The translations under genes were made by a program, and so were the position numbers. 8,558 nt of DNA, from positions 1 to 8,558 of the forward strand of contig CALVWH010000119.1 of assembly GCA_944364705.1 (NCBI GenBank), read 5' to 3'. A model generated the notes under the pieces. The model saw nothing but the letters and a program-made list of their open reading frames with translations. It did not search any database and was not told the DNA's origin. How positions within the stretch are numbered: position 1 is the stretch's first letter; every line of letters starts with the position of its first letter. This document shows positions 5,254 to 8,558 of the stretch, piece after piece. The DNA is from an uncultured Bacilli bacterium (lineage in GTDB: Bacteria; Bacillota_I; Bacilli_A; RF39; UBA660).

Positions 5254-7135
5254 ATTTTGCTAATAAATCACAAATAATATTACTAATTTCGGTTGGATTT
5301 TCAATCGATAATCCTTCAATTAAACGAGCTTGTGCATATAAAACTTCCGTATATTGTTTAAAAGCAACTTTGTCTTTTTTATAAAGTGTTTTTAATTTTT
5401 CTCCAATTGGATGTTTTTCATTGATTTCCATAATTTTTTTCGAAGAAACTTTTTGATCGATTGGCATAGCATTCATTACTTTTGCCATTTGATTGGAAAT
5501 TTCTCCTTCCGTTGTTAAACAAACTGGATGATTTTTCAAACGATGGGTAAAGCGAACGTCTTCTACCTCTCCTTTTAAATCTTCTTTCATTAAAGTAAAC
5601 ATATCTTTATATTTTTTATTTGTTTTTTCTAGTTCTTCTTTTTCTTCTTTTGTATCTAAATCAAAATCTTTATCGCAAACATTTAAGAATTTCTTTCCAT
5701 CATAATCCATAAGAACTTGAAGAACAAATTCATCAACATAATCTGTTAAATATAATACTTCATAGTCTTTATCTTTAACATTTTCCACTTGTGGAAGTAA
5801 ATCAATTTTATCAATCGATTCTCCAGAAGCATAATAAATGTTTTCTTGTCCTTCTTTCATTCTAGAAAGATATTCTTTAAACGTTACAAGTTTCTTTTCT
5901 TTTGATGAATAGAAAAGAAGTAAATCTTTTAATTCATCTTTATGAAGTCCAAAATCGTTATAAGCACCAAATTTTAAACTCATACCAAAATTTTTGAAAA
6001 ATTCTTCATATTTTTCTCTATCTTTTTCTAGCATGTTTTCTAGTTCGTTTTTAATTTTCTTTTCGATGTTTTTCGCAATATTTTTTAATTGACGATCTTT
6101 TTGAAGCATTTCTCTTGAAATATTTAAAGATAAATCACTACTATCAACAATTCCTTTTACAAATGCGAAATAATCTGGAAGTAAATCCGAACATTTTTCC
6201 ATGATTAATACACCATTGGAATAAAGTTCTAATCCTTTTTCATATTCTTTAGAATAAAAATCATATGGAGCATGAGAAGGGATATATAAAAGTGCATGAT
6301 AAGTACTCATTCCTTCTACATAAGTAGAAATGGTTTTTAAAGGTTTTTCATAATCAAAGAATTTTGATTTATAAAAATCATCGTAAGCTTCTTCGGTTAC
6401 TTCTTTCTTATTTTTCTTCCAAATTGGAACCATACTATTTAAACTTTCTGTTTCGGTTACGGTTTCATATTCCTCTTTGGTTCCTTCTTTTAAATGTTCA
6501 TGTTCAACATTCATTTTGATTGGATATTTAATGTAATCGGAATATTTTTTTACCATTCTTTGAATTTTATAAGAATCTAAATATTCTTTATAAGATTCGT
6601 CTTCATCATCTTTTTTGATATGTAAAATAATATCGGTCCCGAAATCTTTTTTCTCACATGGGGTAATGGTATACCCATCGGCTCCTTCACTCACCCATTT
6701 ATAAGCTTTGGTCTGTCCGTAAGCTTTACTAATTACTTCTACTTTGTCACTAACCATAAATGCGGAATAAAAACCTACTCCAAATTGTCCAATAATGTCA
6801 ATTTCTTCTTTTTTCTCTTTTTCAGTTTTGAAATCAAAAGAACCACTTTTTGCAATCGTACCTAAATTATTTTCTAGTTCTTCTTCGGTCATTCCAATTC
6901 CGTTATCAGAAACGGTAAGAGTTCTATTTTTATCATCAATTTCAAGCCAAATGGCAAAATCTTCTTTTTTGCGATCAATTTTTGTATCCGTTAATGATTG
7001 ATAATATAATTTGTCTAAGGCATCGCTAGCATTGGAAATTAATTCTCTTAAAAAAATTTCTTTATTTGTATAAATGGAATTTACCATCAAATCGAGTAAT
7101 TTTTTCGATTCTGCTTTAAATTCTTTTTTCTTCAT
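5252..7135 (-). CDS. htpG: Molecular chaperone HtpG (Hsp90)
   Basis: HtpG is the bacterial Hsp90, a cytosolic ATP-dependent dimeric chaperone that remodels client proteins with the DnaK system. At 627 residues it is full length. The N-terminal GHKL ATPase domain shows the catalytic glutamate and nucleotide-binding asparagine in FLRELISNASDALDKL (28-43: E31, N35), DNGIGM (77-82), the lid glycine motif GQFGVGFYSAF (116-126) and GTD (166-168). The middle domain includes the catalytic-loop sequence NISREMLQKD. A helical C-terminal dimerisation domain follows, without the eukaryotic MEEVD tail. The start ATG (7133-7135) has AGAAGG (7142-7147) six bases upstream. It is the only gene between its own promoter and the shared terminator, so it is probably monocistronic. 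A CIRCE element over the promoter predicts heat-shock induction through HrcA. Confidence 0.98.
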   Translation of the reverse strand: MKKKEFKAESKKLLDLMVNSIYTNKEIFLRELISNASDALDKLYYQSLTDTKIDRKKEDFAIWLEIDDKNRTLTVSDNGIGMTEEELENNLGTIAKSGSFDFKTEKEKKEEIDIIGQFGVGFYSAFMVSDKVEVISKAYGQTKAYKWVSEGADGYTITPCEKKDFGTDIILHIKKDDEDESYKEYLDSYKIQRMVKKYSDYIKYPIKMNVEHEHLKEGTKEEYETVTETESLNSMVPIWKKNKKEVTEEAYDDFYKSKFFDYEKPLKTISTYVEGMSTYHALLYIPSHAPYDFYSKEYEKGLELYSNGVLIMEKCSDLLPDYFAFVKGIVDSSDLSLNISREMLQKDRQLKNIAKNIEKKIKNELENMLEKDREKYEEFFKNFGMSLKFGAYNDFGLHKDELKDLLLFYSSKEKKLVTFKEYLSRMKEGQENIYYASGESIDKIDLLPQVENVKDKDYEVLYLTDYVDEFVLQVLMDYDGKKFLNVCDKDFDLDTKEEKEELEKTNKKYKDMFTLMKEDLKGEVEDVRFTHRLKNHPVCLTTEGEISNQMAKVMNAMPIDQKVSSKKIMEINEKHPIGEKLKTLYKKDKVAFKQYTEVLYAQARLIEGLSIENPTEISNIICDLLAK

Positions 7136-7163
7136 TGTTTACCTTCTTTCTTGTACACTTATC

Positions 7164-7191
7164 ATTATAACACTTTTTTAGCACTTGTCAA
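7164..7191 (-). promoter_or_regulatory. Consensus sigma-A promoter of htpG
   Basis: On the minus strand TTGACA (7186-7191) and TATAAT (7164-7169) are both perfect, with a 16-bp spacer. Transcription should start near 7157, giving a short leader before the ATG at 7135. The -35 box lies across the spacer and inner arm of the CIRCE element, so repressor binding would exclude polymerase. Confidence 0.92.
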
Positions 7192-7204
7192 TATTAAGTG
7201 CCAA
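7178..7204. promoter_or_regulatory. CIRCE element, predicted HrcA operator
   Basis: In the htpG direction the site reads TTGGCACTT-N9-AAGTGCTAA. The CIRCE consensus is TTAGCACTC-N9-GAGTGCTAA, so 15 of 18 arm positions match and the spacer has exactly nine bases. The two innermost changes compensate each other, leaving one broken pair. CIRCE is the target of HrcA, whose activity depends on GroEL; heat titrates GroEL and releases repression. No hrcA, groE or dnaK gene is in this window. Confidence 0.88.
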
Positions 7205-7206
7205 TT

Positions 7207-7234
7207 TTAGTTAAGAAAAAAAGAGCTTAACTAA
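7207..7234. repeat. Inverted repeat at the end of the SDR gene, weak terminator candidate
   Basis: TTAGTTAAG (7207-7215) and CTTAACTAA (7226-7234) form a perfect 9-bp stem around a 10-base loop. It contains the TAA of the dehydrogenase gene (7227-7229). Read leftwards, the T-run is in the loop and not after the stem, so it is not a canonical intrinsic terminator. It could slow polymerase, protect the mRNA end, or bind a protein next to CIRCE, which begins two bases away. Confidence 0.5.
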
Positions 7235-8003
7235 TTACTTTATATAGAAAAGCTCCTACTTTTTGAGAAAATGGTGCACGGTAAACTCTTTTGGGATGTT
7301 TTTTTTGAATGGCTTTTAAAATACAATTGGAAATACTATCTAAGTTTTTCTTTCCTAATAAATGTAAGAAAAGATCTTCTTTTTTTCGTAAGACTTTTTC
7401 TTGATTTTTAAAATAAGAAGTTTCAAAATCTTCGTATTTATTTTCTAACATAACTCGGTTAAATCCCGTTAAGTAAAGACCTGGTTCTACTAAAATCATT
7501 TTGATATCCGTCTTTAATAGTTTCAGTTCCATTCGCAATGTTTCGGCTAATTTAATGATGCTTGCTTTGGTTGCACAATATCCTCCTAAAAAAGGAACTG
7601 GTACAATTCCTGCGAGAGAAGACATCATAATAATTCTTCCTTCTTTTCTTTCAATCATTTGTTTTAATACGGTTTGGACAATTTCAAAGTTGGAAAACAC
7701 ATTAACTTCAAAGTTTTCTCTTAATTTTTCAATTGGCATCTCACTAATGCTTCCTCCGTAACCAACTCCAGCATTACACACTAAAATATCAATTTTTAAG
7801 TTTTCTAATTTTTCTTGATCTTTTTTGGATGTGATATCTATTTTTAATGGATGAATGTTAAAATTGGATTGATAGATTTTTTTGATTTCTGCTAATTGAC
7901 TTTTGGTGTAGACGCTTACATAAATGGTTACATTTTTATGTTTGATTTTATCGATTACATCTTTTGCGATTCCACTTCTTGCTCCTGTAAATAAAATATT
8001 CAT
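7227..8003 (-). CDS. Short-chain dehydrogenase/reductase (SDR family)
   Basis: This is a classical SDR oxidoreductase of 258 residues, the usual length, with a single Rossmann domain using NAD(H) or NADP(H). Visible are the cofactor motif TGARSGIA (6-13), CNAGVG (76-81), the structural/catalytic N101, the catalytic serine in MSSLAG (S129), and the YCATK motif with Y142 and K146, followed by VEPGLY. The arginine within the glycine motif hints at NADPH preference (inference). Substrate unknown; annotated relatives include many poorly characterised oxidoreductases. The start at 8003 is chosen over an in-frame ATG at 8030, because AGGTGA (8008-8013) lies just before the former and nothing comparable before the latter. 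No convincing promoter is visible in the 80 bases upstream, so it may depend on readthrough of the rubrerythrin terminator. Confidence 0.92.
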   Translation of the reverse strand: MNILFTGARSGIAKDVIDKIKHKNVTIYVSVYTKSQLAEIKKIYQSNFNIHPLKIDITSKKDQEKLENLKIDILVCNAGVGYGGSISEMPIEKLRENFEVNVFSNFEIVQTVLKQMIERKEGRIIMMSSLAGIVPVPFLGGYCATKASIIKLAETLRMELKLLKTDIKMILVEPGLYLTGFNRVMLENKYEDFETSYFKNQEKVLRKKEDLFLHLLGKKNLDSISNCILKAIQKKHPKRVYRAPFSQKVGAFLYKVIS

Positions 8004-8007
8004 CGGA

Positions 8008-8013
8008 TCACCT
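8008..8013 (-). promoter_or_regulatory. Ribosome binding site fixing the SDR start
   Basis: AGGTGA on the minus strand sits four bases before ATG (8001-8003). It supports this start over the upstream in-frame ATG at 8028-8030, which is preceded only by an A-rich stretch. Confidence 0.65.
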
Positions 8014-8062
8014 ATTTTACTTTGATCCATTTTTCTTTTTTTTAAACATTTTGTTCGAAAAG

Positions 8063-8085
8063 AAAAAAAACGCTAAGCGTTTTTT
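8063..8085 (-). terminator. Intrinsic terminator of the rubrerythrin gene
   Basis: In the leftward direction AAAAAACGC (8085-8077) and GCGTTTTTT (8073-8065) pair around a TTA loop, and the T-run continues to 8063. The hairpin overlaps the rubrerythrin stop codon (8084-8086). Because of its A/T symmetry it could also work rightwards, though no rightward gene needs it here. Confidence 0.85.
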
Positions 8086-8558
8086 AGTAATTTTCTTTTA
8101 ATAATTCGAAATATGCTTTTGGATGTGCACAAACTGGACAAACTTCTGGAGCTTCTTCTCCGAAATGAACATGTCCACAATTTCTACAAATCCACATTGC
8201 TGGTGCTTCTTTTTTGAATACTTGTTCTTCTTTTACATTATTTAATAAAGCATTGTATCTTTCTTCATGACGTTTTTCGATTTTTCCAACTTCTTCAAAT
8301 AGGAATGCAATGTGATCAAATCCTTCTTCTTTGGCAGTTTTTGCAAATCCAGCATACATATCGGTCCATTCATAGTTTTCACCAGCAGCTGCATCTTTTA
8401 GATTTTCTGCGGTACTAGGAATATCTCCATCATGTAATAATTTGAACCAAATTTTTGCATGTTCTTTTTCGTTTCCTGCAGTTTCTTCAAAAATTGCAGC
8501 AATTTGTTCAAATCCTTCTTTTTTTGCTTTTGAAGCATAATATGTATATTTATTTCTA
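8084..8558 (-). CDS. rbr: Rubrerythrin, 5' end beyond the window
   Basis: Rubrerythrin is a non-haem diiron peroxidase that reduces hydrogen peroxide in the cytoplasm of anaerobes and microaerophiles. The visible frame encodes 157 residues and is open to the right edge, so it is incomplete; about 20 N-terminal residues, including the first iron ligand region, should be missing compared with the family. The ferritin-like part shows two diiron ExxH motifs, ETAGNEKEH (25-33 of the visible part) and EVGKIEKRH (89-97). The C-terminal rubredoxin domain has WICRNCG (122-128) and VCPVCAHP (139-146), four cysteines for one iron. An internal ATG at 8357-8359 is not the real start, since conserved family sequence continues upstream. 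The hairpin overlapping its stop makes it the last gene of its transcription unit. It suggests an anaerobic lifestyle. Confidence 0.96.
   Translation of the reverse strand, partial: RNKYTYYASKAKKEGFEQIAAIFEETAGNEKEHAKIWFKLLHDGDIPSTAENLKDAAAGENYEWTDMYAGFAKTAKEEGFDHIAFLFEEVGKIEKRHEERYNALLNNVKEEQVFKKEAPAMWICRNCGHVHFGEEAPEVCPVCAHPKAYFELLKENY

Noticed and set aside
8004..8030. Upstream in-frame ATG for the SDR, adding nine residues
   Set aside because: Only an A-rich stretch precedes it; AGGTGA lies before ATG 8003, and SDR proteins usually start a few residues before the Rossmann strand, as the shorter form does.
1..8558. CRISPR array, tRNA or rRNA genes, insertion sequence ends, or attachment sites
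   Set aside because: No regularly spaced repeats, cloverleaf-like sequences, transposase or integrase frames, or matching terminal repeats were seen.

Overview
This window comes from an AT-rich, low-GC Gram-positive-type genome, most likely an uncultured or anaerobic member of the Bacilli. The clues are strong AGGAGG-type ribosome binding sites, sigma-A promoters close to consensus, a CIRCE operator, poly-T intrinsic terminators, and a rubrerythrin (an anaerobe's peroxide-defence protein). TGA is used as a stop in two genes and Trp is encoded by TGG, so the standard bacterial code fits and the Mycoplasma code does not.

Layout. Positions 1-2390 (+) hold a two-gene ABC transporter operon: an ATPase (88-786) and a large multi-pass permease (788-2365). 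It is driven by an extended -10 promoter whose spacer is almost filled by a perfect 8-bp inverted repeat, and it ends in a terminator overlapping the permease stop. Positions 2388-2603 hold no intact gene; a 33-codon minus-strand reading frame there may be the tail of a decayed gene. Positions 2604-5253 (+) hold a three-gene operon: a membrane acyltransferase-3 protein, a left-handed beta-helix (hexapeptide) acetyltransferase overlapping it by ATGA, and a small membrane-anchored protein with three Asp-box motifs. This looks like an envelope or exopolysaccharide modification cassette. The acetyltransferase frame carries on for 59 more sense codons after its TAA and stops at a TAG just before the next gene's ribosome binding site, which suggests a truncated allele.

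Positions 5231-8558 are transcribed leftwards. htpG (Hsp90) has a consensus sigma-A promoter embedded in a CIRCE element, so HrcA control is predicted. Upstream of it lie a short-chain dehydrogenase/reductase and the 3' part of a rubrerythrin that runs off the right edge. htpG and the Asp-box gene converge on one shared, nearly perfect bidirectional terminator.

A window-wide pattern is that the last gene of each transcription unit has its stop codon inside or touching a 3' hairpin. The most interesting points are the interrupted acetyltransferase, the cassette it sits in, the HrcA-type control of htpG, and the unidentified operator in front of the ABC transporter. I did not find a clearly new multi-gene defence or mobile system.
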